In this document: positions 45,119-56,773 of the stretch, piece by piece | Layout of the letters: each line of letters begins with the position of its first letter | Numbering within the stretch: the first letter of the stretch is position 1 | Origin: Orobanche coerulescens | Lineage: Eukaryota; Streptophyta; Magnoliopsida; Lamiales; Orobanchaceae | Assembly (NCBI GenBank): GCA_033398695.1 | Contig: CM065804.1 | Span: forward strand, 52,917,501-52,981,500 | DNA length: 64,000 bases | Direction of reading: 5' to 3' | Position numbers and translations under genes: made by a program | Notes under the pieces: generated by a model | What the model saw: only the letters and a program-made list of their open reading frames with translations | The model's database searches: none | Told to the model about the DNA's origin: nothing

Positions 45119-48100
45119 TTTTAGGAATATTCTCTCGAATGACACTCAAAGGATGAGAGAGTGAGAGCATTTATATTGTAATTATGAATATTTAATAAGG
45201 CAATTATTATTTCTATATTATTGTACATCACTCGCATTGTGATTTGGTATATAGATAATAGTCCTTGCATTTGAGATCAAACATTCTACTCCTTATGGAG
45301 ATAAGGAGATAGGCACTGAAAGTGTTTAGAGCTCGAATGTTTAACTAGTTCGCAAGTCGATAAAACTTAATTGGGCATTTAGTTTACCCAAGATTTGTAT
45401 AACATATGCTTTGACATATAGAGTGCCTGTCTTCACTAAGAGTTAGTGGGAGCACACGTTATAGGTATGCTAATGAGATTAGTATACTCGAACACGACTT
45501 ACCTCGATTCGGTCACATGGATATCACTCAGGGTTTGTCAATGACTGAATCGAAAGGTTGTGATAGGTACACATGGACCTTTGACTTGAGGTTTCAGTAG
45601 GAGATGTACTTGTGACATTAAGTTAGTCATTATAGTAGTTCGATCCAATCACCAGTTGGTGGGGTCAACCTCGAAATGCAACTTAGTGGGCAAGTAGCAG
45701 TCTCTACTGAATACCAAAAAGTGAGCAGGTAAATATCATATGCGGTTAATGGCAAATGAGATCATAAGTCTTTGGCCAAAGCATAAGAAGCTAGTTGTAT
45801 TTGATACACGAGAGCTCGAAGATCTCGATTTGCCTTAACAGAATGCATAGAGTCAAGTTACAGTAGGGTTTGAGTTTACTGTGACCCTAATACTTGACCG
45901 GGACATATGATTGAAGGGTTTATACGTATACAGTATGTTAGGAATATACCCTCTAATGCCAAGCAGGGGATGAGAGAGAAGGGGCATTGTACTTGTAATT
46001 ATGGAATTATCAATTAAAGGCAATATGATTCATTCACTGTTTATTGTATTTCAAATACATTCTTGATTTGGTAAACATTGAATTGAAGTCCATGTAAATA
46101 AAGCAAACATTCCATTCTCATTATCGGATAAGAGAAAATGCACTAGAAGTTTTTAAAGTTAATTTACTTAAACCGTTTGCAAGTCGATAAACTTAAATGG
46201 GCAATAATTTTTGAGGTAAGACTTGTATAACTGATGTTAGGACGTGTGCATGTCTTGATAGCATAGTTATAAGTATATTTGTGGGACCAGTATACTCCAA
46301 CACGACTCATACTTGATTCAGTCACACGGTATTCACTATCGGAGAGTCGATGACGATTCGAAAGGTTATGATAGTATACCTGGACCTTTGACTTGAGGTT
46401 TCAGTAGGAGATGTGTCTGTGATGTTTAGTTTGTCATTAGAGTAGTTAGACTCATTTGCTTAATTGCTGAGTCAAACTCGGAGTGTGGACTATACGGGTA
46501 GGTATCAGTCTTTACTGTACGCCTAGAAAGGATTCTATCTCCTGTTAGTGAGCAGGCGAATGTCCTATACGGTTAATGGCAAATAAGACCATAAGTATTT
46601 GGCCAAAGTATTCTGATCTAGTCGTATTAGATACACTAGTAAACAGTCGGTCTTGATTTGCATTAACACATGTATAGAGTCTAGTCAACAGTAGGGTTTG
46701 ACTTTACCGTGACCCGAAGACTTGACCGGGACATCTGATGAAGGGTCTATACGTATATGGTATTCACGACATAATGGTTCTTGAATGAACCCTTCATTCA
46801 CTCTCAGTCAGGATTTACAGTGCAGCCCGCTAGGCTGGCTAAGTGCTGCCCGAACTCATTGGTTCCTCCCAATGCCGGCTGGACGGACATATAGAGTCGC
46901 GCATCAGGAGCGTTGTCGGATAAATGTGAATTTATTATCTCTCTAATAATATTAGATATTGGATATCTAATTATGATTTATTGGATAAATCAAACAGCGG
47001 TCTTATGAATTGAAATTAAGTAACCGGGTAATTAATTTAATTCATAATTTATATTTCTTAGAGAAATATTTTTGTATTTGATATAATTAATTAATTATAT
47101 TAATTAATTAGTATAAATACATTGGTGATAAAACGGAATGTATTTAACGGAGTCGTTTGATGAACGTCCGGTACACGAGCCGAGTGACTCGGCCCGTTTC
47201 CTAGCACTTTCCTCATGGGGCCGCTCCACCTCCCTCTCTCTTGTCTTGTTTTGTTTTTGTTTAATGTGGTGAGATCCCACCATGTTTCATTTCAACTAAT
47301 GGTTCCAAAATGACAACATATGGTGGGATTCCTTTATACATTATATAACATTACATAACAACTCACACCATCACCTTGCATTTTTTTGGTGAGCTTCGGC
47401 CGAGAGTAAGGATAGAGAGGGAAGAAAATTTATTTCTTCAAGTGTTGTTCATTTTGGAAGTGAAAACAAGTAAGATATATTGAGAGAAAAATTCCTATAG
47501 TGATTCCTAGCCGTGTTCCTTCAAGAACGAATTACTGTAGATTTTTTCGGGCAACTTCCGACGCGTGGTGACATATAGGCATCGTATTTTCGGTGTTGGG
47601 GACGAAGGAATTTATTGCTCATGCTCGGGTTCGTGATCAACATCAACTTACGAAGATATTATCAAAGGCTTCAAGGTATGGGACCTTAATCCTTTTATCT
47701 TCATTTTTTCTTTTCGTATATATGTTACTTGATCGATTCTGTTTGGGATTCTTTATTATTCCGGTGCGTATTCGATTTTTTTTTCCGGAATCCCAACATA
47801 GTATTCATGACATAATGGTTTTGAATGATCCAATATTCGTTCTTAGTTGGGTTACGGTACGGAGCACTAGACTAGCTAAGTGTTACCCGTACTCTTTGGT
47901 TCCTCCCATTGCCGACTAAGACGGATCTATGGAGTCGCGCAGAAGGATATTTGATGGATAAAATATGTATTTATTATCTCTTCATTAATATTGGATATTG
48001 GATATCTAATTTGATTTATTTGATAAATCATGCGGTCTTGTGAATTGAAATTAATTACCGGGTGATTAATTTAATTCAGAAATAATTATTTCTTGGAAAC

Positions 48101-48895
48101 ATATTATTATAATTTTGTATTTGATAAAATTAATTAATTAAGTATAAATACATTTGAGATAAAACGAAGTGTACTTAACGGACTAGGCACGCGAACGTCC
48201 GGTACACGAACCGAGTGGCTCGGCTCGTTTTCTCACCTAGGCAATATGTGGCCGCCCCCCTCACCTTCCACTTACCTTCCATGTGTTTTCTTGTTCATGT
48301 GGGGTGTGTTAGTATAGTAATAAGATGAGGACAAATGGATGAGATATCATATCTCGTCATTTGATCTCATATTGCTATATTATATATGTTAGTCTTTCAT
48401 TTGATGAAGACTAAGTAAAATACACACACTTAAACACATAGTTCAGCCGTGAGGTAAGGTTGGGAGGGAGAAAAATTTATTTTCTTTTTCTTGTTCATCT
48501 TAGAGAGAAAGAAAAGGAAGAAGAGAAGAGAAGAAAAATATTGTGTCGATTCCTAGCTGTGTTCTTTTAGAATGAATTGACATACTATTTTTTCGATCAA
48601 TATCCGACGCGTGTGAAGTAGAGACATTCGACATATTCGGTGTTGGGTCATTCAACAAGCTACAACGAATTGTATTCGTATTTGTGTCGGTAACCGGGAA
48701 AAGGCTTGCTCGGGTTTTTCATTCGAAGATTATATTATCAAAAGACTACGAGGTAAGTATTCTTTGATTAACATCCTCGTTATTTTTATTCATTTATACG
48801 ATGCTTGATCGATTCATTTTTGGGGTTTGGTTTTATCCGGTTGGACCAGTTTATTTTCCGCTGCGTATCTCGATTTTAATCACCGAATCCCAACA
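45119..48895 (+). mobile_element. Outer S-family solo LTR, split by the inner one
   Basis: Net length about 1.9 kb. TSD TGGAC at 45114-45118 and 48896-48900. The first base pair is mutated (TTTTAGG for TGTTAGG; copy 1 at 25736 keeps TGTTAGG). Ends CCGAATCCCAACA. No internal region, so it is a solo LTR. Superfamily unresolved: the TGTT...AACA ends fit Copia or gypsy. No protein coding seen. Confidence 0.82.
45936..47798 (+). mobile_element. Inner S-family solo LTR
   Basis: 1,863 bp, TGTTAGGAATATACCC to CGGAATCCCAACA. TSD TAGTA at 47799-47803; the left copy reads CAGTA (45931-45935) or CAATA in the duplicate. It is a diverged relative of the outer LTR, sharing blocks such as 'gcaagtcgataaa', 'cctttgacttgag' and 'ggttcctccca'. 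It therefore inserted into an older member of its own family. Confidence 0.82.
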
Positions 48896-48900
48896 TGGAC

Positions 48901-49068
48901 ACACTTGCATATTGGGCGTACTATGACATCCGCCTTTTGAGCTTATGATTTTGTTGGTTTGTACTCATGTCGTATTGTATATGTTCAAAATCTTGAGATC
49001 TGTTATATTGTGCAACTGACCATGTGGTTTTGGACAAAATATATTTTTATCGTATTTTAGTCAAAGGT
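48901..49068 (+). mobile_element. Family D LTR fragment, right part
   Basis: Continues D beyond the outer S LTR (tattgggcgtactatgac and following). It aligns with the reverse complement of about 49450-49600. It stops at 49068, where the terminus of an oppositely oriented D LTR begins. Confidence 0.65.
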
Positions 49069-50478
49069 GTAATACCTTAGACTAGGAGGCTATTACAGTA
49101 TTGTGGACCTCATAACAGGATCCATGAGGGGACTTGAACCACAACAGTGATCAAGATAACATAACTGCAGTACCGAACTATATTATGCTACAGAGTCCCC
49201 GGACAAGGAATTTATATAACACTTGGCCAACAACATCAATCAATACACAATATCATCTCAAAAATACAATTATAATTCATATGAAGATGAATATACTAAA
49301 ATAAAATAAAATATAAAAGAGTACAATACAGAGGAAACAAATACAAGCGTAATATAACCGAAAATTAGAATACTCGAGCCCTAACTAGTATCCTTGAGAC
49401 TCTACGTCGTTACCATGCTCTCAATGTGCCTTTGACTTCGCTCGACCTAAAGTACGATAAAAACATATTTCTCATAGAACCACAATATTAGTTACATAAG
49501 ATGATAAATCTCAAGATATTAAACATATACAGTACCACATGAGCATGAACCAATAAAATCAATAACTCTAGGGAAAAAGTCATAGTACGCCTGTGATGGA
49601 AGTGTCCGTGGACATGCCACGAACATATATGGAATCCTCAAAATACACATGCAATCATGTACCTAATTAGTCTCTCGAAAGTTTCCCTCCCGTGTGAAAA
49701 GTCCAATTGGTAGATCTACACACGACCATACATGCCCGACTAAACTCATACACATTACCAACCGGAACTCAAGTATGACACCAAGAATATTACGAAAATA
49801 AAAGTGACAACGCGAATAAGTAAGAATCAACAAATCCAATAAGGATTAAGACAATTCAAAGAACTAAAATGAGGGAAAAAGAAATGACATGGGACCAAAG
49901 TTCCTTAGGAACGAACGATTGACACCATCAATATATCATCGCAATATGAATCACAATCCATAAAGCATAAAATAACATACGTCAGAAGTGCAACATAAAA
50001 GAATCGTCAAACCAAGCAAGAAGTAACTTGCCTCAATAATGAAGATAAAAAAGTCCCAACACGAGCAAGATATCCTCTAACGAATTAACAAGCACTCAAA
50101 TAACCTTGAATTTATCAATAAACAATATTTGAAAGCCAAGTCCTAGGACTACTACAACCACTACCCTCAACAACGCAACCCAACAACTCCAAGCAATCTA
50201 TCCCAATTTATTGGAAAAATTAATCGAACTCTTTATAAACAATCTTCAAATGTTTACAATAAAACTCATTTAGTCATTGTAGAATCCCTCAACAACGATT
50301 CAAACTCGAAGATCACTCATAACATCATCATAATCCACATCAATATCATAATCCGAGACTATAACAACTCAAAATCGAACTCTTCAAGTTTAAAATCCAT
50401 ATTCAAATTGTTCTTCCTAATAATTTTAATAGTCCAATAAAATAATCATATTCATCTCATAATCAAACACACATTCTT
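49069..50478 (-). mobile_element. Inverted family D LTR, 3' part
   Basis: Plus-strand start TGTAATACC is the reverse of an LTR end GGTATTACA. From about 49450 to 50478 it is the reverse complement of D fragments at 48901-49068, 25493-25735 and 2935-3603, in that order. The promoter half is missing. No internal region or TSD was identified. Confidence 0.7.
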
Positions 50479-51742
50479 ATAGAGACTAATTATTTTTATT
50501 GTATTAAGTACTAGATAATACTACTTTTAATTTTATGTAGACGATCGGTATTTTGAAAGATTTAATATCTAATCAAAAAGAAATTAATAAAACTAAATTA
50601 ATCAAGCCGCAGTAATCAAAATAAAGAGATTTATGAGTTCACATGATAGATTCCAAGGTCAAGTTTCTATTGATTGCTAGGTTTAATTGGTATTGATTCA
50701 ATTAGAGTTCTATGTGTCTTCATAAAATGAAAGTAACATTAATATCCTAACTTCCCTCTCGAGTTGTATTAAGATGTATATTAGACACCCTATATTGACG
50801 TCTCCATCAAATATAGATTATCTAACTCCAAAAAGTTCATAAGATCAAACGTCATCACAATTTATCAGCGATTTTTATGAGTCTCACAATTAACTATGTC
50901 AAATACCTGAAATCTATTGACGCCCAGCAATAAAGTTAAACATGCAAAAATCTTGATCAAGTGTTCAAATATTAAATAAAACCATGCATTAGAAATAAAA
51001 TCACACTAGTAAAATATAAACATCAATCCTCAAAAACCATAGCAATTCAACATACTCCCTTATCTGAAATCTTATAAGTTTAACCTGACCTGGTGAAAAG
51101 AGAAGAATAACTTATGATGATGCTCAGCATGCTCCAATTAAAGAAAATAACAAGACAAAGAAAAAAAATAGATTGAGAGAAGACAAAACTCGAATGATTT
51201 CTTGGTCGTTATTCATCCAATCCTTGAAGTAGCTCCCCTTGAATGCTCTGATTCCTCCTTGATGTTGTGCTTTTAGCTTCCAACTCTTCTCTCCACCTTT
51301 ACAGCCTAAAATTCAGCTGTAAGGGACCTTAAAATAGTTGCTCTTCATGTTTATGACAGCTAAAAAGATGAAAGAGTTGTCCATTAACTGTTAGCATCAC
51401 TGACCGTGTCAAATGACATGGTTGTGTCCTACTTGCTCCGTTAAGCCAAAATTTCCATGTACCCTAACACGGTGAGGGCCATGGTCGTGTCATTTAACAC
51501 GACCGTGTTGTTTGACATGGTCCATGCCTTGTCACCATGTACCTCGAAGGATAATTATGAAAATTCCTTGATACACCTCAAGCAATGAATAAGTCAAGCT
51601 TTTAAAATTTTCAGATCTCCAGGGTGCTTCACTAACATCATAGCTAATACATAAAAATTATAAACTTCATCGGTCAAGTATATTCATTCACTTATTCTCG
51701 AACAATGAAGAAAACTGGCCAATAAAATATATGCTCCACACA
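50479..51742 (-). mobile_element. Athila-like LTR remnant, family H
   Basis: Minus sense layout matches LTRs of B and C: a palindrome region (51540-51405), then a TATA-like CTATTTTAAGG (about 51341-51331), then a leader with 'agagaagagttgg' and 'aaggaggaatcagagc', then the 'ctcgag' and 'gaagtta' blocks. Palindrome ACACG-AC-CGTGT is at 51497-51508, extendable to 14 bp, with half-sites at 51404 and 51468. The 3' end is truncated. Interrupted by element E; 60816-60858 is probably its continuation. Confidence 0.55.
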
Positions 51743-52300
51743 TGTAACACCCCGAGATATTCAGAGTATATTACAGCGCCGTGGACCCCTACATGGGACC
51801 CACCAGGCTACAATCAAGAAAACTTTACCCGACTAACCATCTTGGTTAGCGAGGACACACATTTAAATGATATGACATGAAAAGATACGCCCGGAGCAAC
51901 CGACGAAATATGCATCAACCGACAATATAACAATTTAAAGTAATACAATACGGAGTTTGAAATGAAAAGCCTAAGTACTCGCGAGTACAATCTATAAGTT
52001 TATAACTCTGAGAACAACCATATAGAAATGGACAAAAGAAATAAAAAGACCCAAATGCACATGTCAACGACCCTGGCCAACATCCTCGTCTCGTCTGCAC
52101 TCCGCTCGTCCGGATAATCATAACCTGAAATCCATAACAAGAATTTCCCCAAAACGGGTCCCCAAAGGGGTTAGCAATTACGCTAGTACAAGTAATCAAG
52201 GCAAACCAATCGCTTACACATTTCATAGTACATGCACCAATATCAATTTCAAAAACCAAAACCAGACATGTCTTTTCCGAAAAAAAACAGTCAAACAATT

Positions 52301-52534
52301 TGCCTTGGGAACAGAGTAATATCATTGATCCCGCCCGAGGCCTCTAAGGACCCTCCCGAGCTGGCCATATCGTAAAACAAAACACGCACATGCATCGCCT
52401 TGGGAACAGAGTAATATAATTTATCCCGCCTGAGGCCTCTAAGGACCCTCCCGAGTTGGCTAGCTAAACAAACTCATGAATCCATGACTCAACCCTTTGG
52501 ATTCCCTCCTTGATCCCGTCGGACCAACCCGAGG
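52301..52534 (-). repeat. Leader modules of element E (3' LTR)
   Basis: One module of the class CCTCGGG...GGTCCGACGGGATCA at 52534-52505. Two longer repeats (about 52460-52383 and 52362-52301) share the half 'ggcctc.ggcgggat' and a spacer 'attactctgttcccaaggc'. Counterparts are at about 59295-59527 in the 5' LTR. Confidence 0.6.
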
Positions 52535-53142
52535 TGAGCAAATCACACACAAAATACATTACCATTCCACGTTAAGCATAAAGGTTTCCAAAAATACTTG
52601 CCTTGAATAATTGATGGCACAACGAACGGAAAGGATAATCACCGACGAACGCTAGGAATCAACGGAACCGAACCTAACGATTCAAAGAACGTAATCACAA
52701 CCAACTCTAGACGAATACGGAAATGGAATACACCCGCAAACCCGCCTACGATTCATGTATATTCGTACAAAAATAACAACGAGGGCGGACCACAACCAAA
52801 CCCTCTCGATTTCGTAAAAACTACGAAATATACCATGAATCCATAGGAAAACTAATGATACTAACAAGATTAATCATATTCATTATGAATTAATCTACCA
52901 TACAGAACGAATCGGACGAAAACATGAAAACCCCCTAATCTACCCAAAACAAGGTTTTAGGAGTTTACCTCGAATTAATGACGAAGAACACGATTAGATG
53001 TTGATAATATACTCCAAAAACTCGAAGAAGATGATGACTCGGAGTTATCACTCTTCAAATCGCCGGAAATGCCTAGAAGATCGCCTAGGAGTCGGATGGG
53101 GAGGAGGAGAAATGATAATGGCCGAAATCGGTCAACTCCTGG

Positions 53143-53315
53143 GTTTATAAACCCAGGACGCGTTACGTACGTTAGCCACAGCCTGCTAACGTACGTAAGC
53201 TGTGTTACGTACGTAAGCCATAAGGTCCTTACGTACGTAACCAAAAAGGCAGAAATGCCTGTACTAATTTGCACAGGCCGTTACGTACGTAACCAAAGGT
53301 GTGTTACGTACGTAA
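53143..53315 (-). promoter_or_regulatory. U3 palindrome array TTACG-TA-CGTAA and TATA box (element E)
   Basis: Perfect TTACGTACGTAA at 53205-53216, 53229-53240, 53281-53292 and 53304-53315. One-mismatch copies at 53163-53174 and 53187-53198. The TATA box (minus TTTATAAACC) is at 53143-53152, adjacent to the array. The inner TACGTA is the ACGT core recognised by plant bZIP proteins, a possible reading. Confidence 0.75.
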
Positions 53316-53840
53316 CATCCCTTCCTAGGCCAGAATTAGACAAGAGAGGGGGTTACCGGAAATAGTCGAAATACAACGGTGAACAATTCGTGATGGTACG
53401 AACGTAAAGGATTCGAGGCGACGAATGAAAGTGTTAAAAGAAAACATATTCCCGACTACTCAAAGGTTCGGGAAAACAACAACCATCGTAATTATCCCAA
53501 AACTTTGGGGAAATTACGTAACAGCCCAAAACATCTGAAATGAACGATACATGGTCGAAACACCAAACAAAAACTCACAAAATGCATATTAACATGAGAT
53601 GGATCCTTGGCAACCCCGAAACGGCGGTTCCGAATGACGATTTGCGAGAATACCCGAAATAGCGACGAAAACAACATGAAACACCGAATCGGGTAAAACG
53701 AGTGCGAAACAAGCTCGAACGACAAAAATTCCAATATTAAATATCCTCAAAATGTCAACACAGTTACAAACGAGTTGCCAAAAACAAAAATACACCAAAA
53801 TGAGAATATTAAGGGAAAGGAAAAAAATGCGGATATTACA

Positions 53841-53877
53841 TTCTACCCCTCTAAAAACAAGTTTCGTCCCGAAACTT
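53841..53877 (-). other. Stop-proximal stem-loop and polypurine tract (element E)
   Basis: Minus sense AAGTTTCGGGACGAAACTT (53877-53859) starts inside the pol stop codon TAA (53878-53876). The purine tract TTTTTAGAGGGGTAGAA follows and abuts the LTR. Confidence 0.8.
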
Positions 53878-54631
53878 AAGAAATAAACAACTTGGGGTAC
53901 TTAGCACGCATGCTATCCTCGGTTTCCCAAGTCGCCTCCTCGACACCATGTCTCGACCACTGCACTTTGACCAAAGGAATGGTCTTATGCCTTAATCGCT
54001 TCTCGCGGTGCTCCAAAATCCTCAAGGGACGCTCCTCGAAGGTAATGTCCTCGGCAATATCGATCTCGCCAAAGTCGATGATATGACTAGGATCCTGAAC
54101 ATATTTCCTGAGCTGGGAAACATGAAAAACGCTATGAACATGACTCAGGGCCGGGGGTAACGCCAAACGGTAAGCTAACCCACCGACTCGCTCGAGAATC
54201 TCGAAGGGTCCAATAAATCTTGGACTCAATTTCTGCTTCTTCCCGAAACAGAAAACTCCTCTCATCGGCGACACCTTTAGCAAAACGTGGTCTCCCACCT
54301 CGAATTCTAAAGTCCGACGACGGACATCGGCATATGACTTCTGTCGACTCTGGGCAGTCAACATCCGTTCTCGGATTAATTCTATCTTCCGCCTCGTCTC
54401 TAAAACAACATCCGGCTCGGTCCCGATCAAATCGGATGCCTCATCCCAACAAATCGGCGATCGACAACGCAGCCCGTAGAGCGCCTCATACGGTGCCATC
54501 CGAATCGACGCGTGCCAACTATTGTTGTACGTGAATTCGATTAATGGCAAATGCTCCTCCCAGTCACTACTCCAATCGAGAGCACAGGCACGCAACATAT
54601 CCTCGAATGTCTGGATAGTGCGTTCCGACTA
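53876..54631 (-). pseudogene. pol: C-terminal integrase and chromodomain of element E
   Basis: A 240-aa segment starting at MLRACALDW after a TAG stop (54629-54631) that replaces the Gln of DGQSER. It contains '[20 protein letters not shown]', '[12 protein letters not shown]' as [12 protein letters not shown], and the chromodomain [16 protein letters not shown] to the end (KLFIS). Full-length C-terminus. Upstream, at about 54700, a small deletion (about a dozen bases around the RFWQA codons) shifts the frame. Confidence 0.9.
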
Positions 54632-54660
54632 TCCATCTGACTGGGGATGAAAAGAGGTAC

Positions 54661-55860
54661 TCAAACGCAAACAAGTACCCAACGCTTTATGCACCGCGAT
54701 ACAAATCGGCCATCACGATCCGAAACAATAGACTTCGGAGTACCGTGAAGCCTCACAATCTGCGCGATAAATACACGAGCCAACTTCTCCGGGCCCCAAG
54801 TGTCCTTGATGCCCAGAAAATGTGCCGATTTGGTCAGACGATCAACAATCACCCAAACCATATTCATGCCCGACCTCGATCTCGGCAAACTCGTAATGAA
54901 ATCCATCAATATATCTTCCCATTTCCATTCCGGAATGGGAAGTGGCTGCAATAACCCAGCCGGTCGCTGATGCTCGATTTTGACCTGCTGACAAGTCAAA
55001 CATCTCGCTACAAACTGCGCGACCTCCTCTTTCATATCATTCCACCAGAAATTCCTTCTCAGGTCCTTGTACATCTTACTCGAACCAGGATGAACGGAGT
55101 AAGGTGTAGCATGAGCCTCACGCAAAATACTCTGCCTCAACTCTGAGTCCTTTGGCACACAAAGCCGACTCTGGAATCTCAAAATACCATCCTCGTGAAT
55201 CACAAACCCAGGAGACTTTCCCTTAAGAACGTTCTCTCGGATTTGAGTAATCATCGGATCCTCTAACTGCTTCAGCTTAATTTCATCGATCAAAGACGAT
55301 GAAATCTCTAAGGCACAAAGTTGCCCGATGGCTCCCGGCAACAAAACCTCAACATCTAATTCGATCAAAGCCCGCCGAAGCTCAGACTGAGACGTAAGGA
55401 TCTCAAGCGTTCGCAACGCAACCGGTTTCCAACTCAAGGCGTCGGCCACGATGTTTGCCTTGCCCGGATGATAAAGGATTTCGAGGTCATAATCCTTAAT
55501 CAGCTCTAACCACCTTCTCTGCCTCATATTCAACTCCCGCTGAGTAAATATGTATTTCAGACTTTTATGATCGGTAAAAATCTGACATGTAGAGCCGAAA
55601 AGATAGTGACGCCAAATCTTGAGCGCAAAAACAACTGCCGCTAACTCCAAATCGTGAGTAGGGTAGTTAAGCTCATATGGCCTCAACTGTCTCGACGCAT
55701 AGGCAATGGTCTTGCCGTGCTGCATCAACACGCACCCAAGACCCTGTCTCGAAGCATCGCTATAAACAGCAAAACCTTCGTTGCCACACGGCAACGCTAA
55801 AATCGGGGCTGAAGTCAAACACCTCTTCAGGTCCTCAAAACTCGACTGCCTCTCGTCATT
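54661..55860 (-). pseudogene. pol: RNase H and N-terminal integrase of element E
   Basis: A 385-aa segment. RNase H: '[18 protein letters not shown]', '[19 protein letters not shown]' and '[16 protein letters not shown]' (the usual Arg of ALSRKP is Trp). Integrase: '[17 protein letters not shown]', CLTCQQVK, Asp in '[12 protein letters not shown]' and Asp in 'IVSDRDGRF'. The frame ends abnormally after RFVS because of the deletion near 54700. The catalytic Glu lies in the next segment. Confidence 0.92.
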
Positions 55861-56773
55861 CTAGACAAACTTCTCGGATTTCTGGAGCAACTGTGTAAGT
55901 GGCCGAGCTAGTTTCGATAAACCCTCGATGAACCTACGATAGTAGCCAGCCAAACCCAAGAAACTACGGATCTCCTTCACATTCTTGGGCGGTGCCCAAT
56001 CCAACACTGCCTCAATCTTCTGCGGATCCAGACGAACCCCCTCGGCTGAAATCACGTGACCGAAAAACATCACTTCCTTCAGCCAGAACTCACATTTCGA
56101 GAACTTCTCATAGAGTTGCTCGGTCCTCAAAATGTCTAATACTACTCGCAAATGATGGGCATGCTCTTTCTCGCTCCTCGAATAAATAAGAATATCGTCA
56201 ATGAAGACGACGACACACTTATCCAAATACTCGATAAAGACTTTGTTCATCAATTGCATGAACACTGCCGGCACATTAGTTAACCCGAAAGGCATAACTA
56301 CAAACTCGTAATGTCCGTATCTCGTCCGAAAAGCTGTTTTCGGCACATCGGACTCCCTCACCCGGAGCTGATAGTACCCCGATCTCAAATCAATCTTCGA
56401 GAATACCGCGGCTCCCTGCAACTGATCGAACAAGTCAACAATTCTTGGCAAAGGATACTTGTTCTTGATGGTCACCTTTTTTAGTTCGCGATAGTCGATA
56501 CACAAACATAGTGAACCATCCTTCTTTCGCACAAACAGGACCGGCACGCCCCAAGGCGAGGTGCTCGGCCGAACATACCCCGACTCAAGAAGCTCACTCA
56601 ACTGCTTCTTCAACTCTAACATCTCTGAAGGTGCCATGCGATATGGTGCCTTCGAAATCAGAGCCGCGCCCGGCTCTAACTCTATAGCAAACTCGACCTC
56701 ACGGTCCGGTGGCAATCCCGGTAACTCGTCAGGAAATACATCAGGAAAATCGCTAACGATTGGAATCGACGAA
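55861..56773 (-). pseudogene. pol: Reverse transcriptase of element E
   Basis: Open from about 56770 to a TAG at 55861-55863, where relatives have Trp (EKFVW; TGG-to-TAG). Motifs: '[17 protein letters not shown]', 'CIDYRELKK', '[16 protein letters not shown]', the catalytic '[11 protein letters not shown]' and '[14 protein letters not shown]'. The RT domain itself appears complete. Continuous with Gag-protease apart from the stop at 56774. Confidence 0.92.

Larger units (their letters stand above)
51743..53840 (-). repeat. 3' LTR of element E
   Basis: Plus-strand TGTAACACC to GGATATTACA. In minus sense: palindromes (53315-53163), TATA box (53152-53143, TTTATAAACC), a candidate donor, and the leader modules (52534-52301). 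Collinear with 58735-60810. Confidence 0.93.

Noticed and set aside
47593..47919. 108-aa hydrophobic frame
   Set aside because: It straddles the end of the inner S solo LTR and its TSD into the outer LTR, so it cannot be an evolved gene.
51915..52325. 136-aa and matching 108-aa frames (58992-59318) on the minus strand
   Set aside because: Both lie wholly within the LTRs of element E and differ by indels between the two LTRs, so there is no selection for a frame.
52682..52867. Small frames in LTR leaders (also 53492-53798, 59645-59860, 60462-60852)
   Set aside because: Short, within LTRs, no homology, and disrupted between LTR copies.
53069..53365. Open frame of about 98 aa rich in TYVS repeats, and similar frames at 52975-53274 and 60053-60298
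   Set aside because: It is a translation of the TTACGTACGTAA array in the LTR U3. The repeats are open in several frames and both strands, with no start context or homology.
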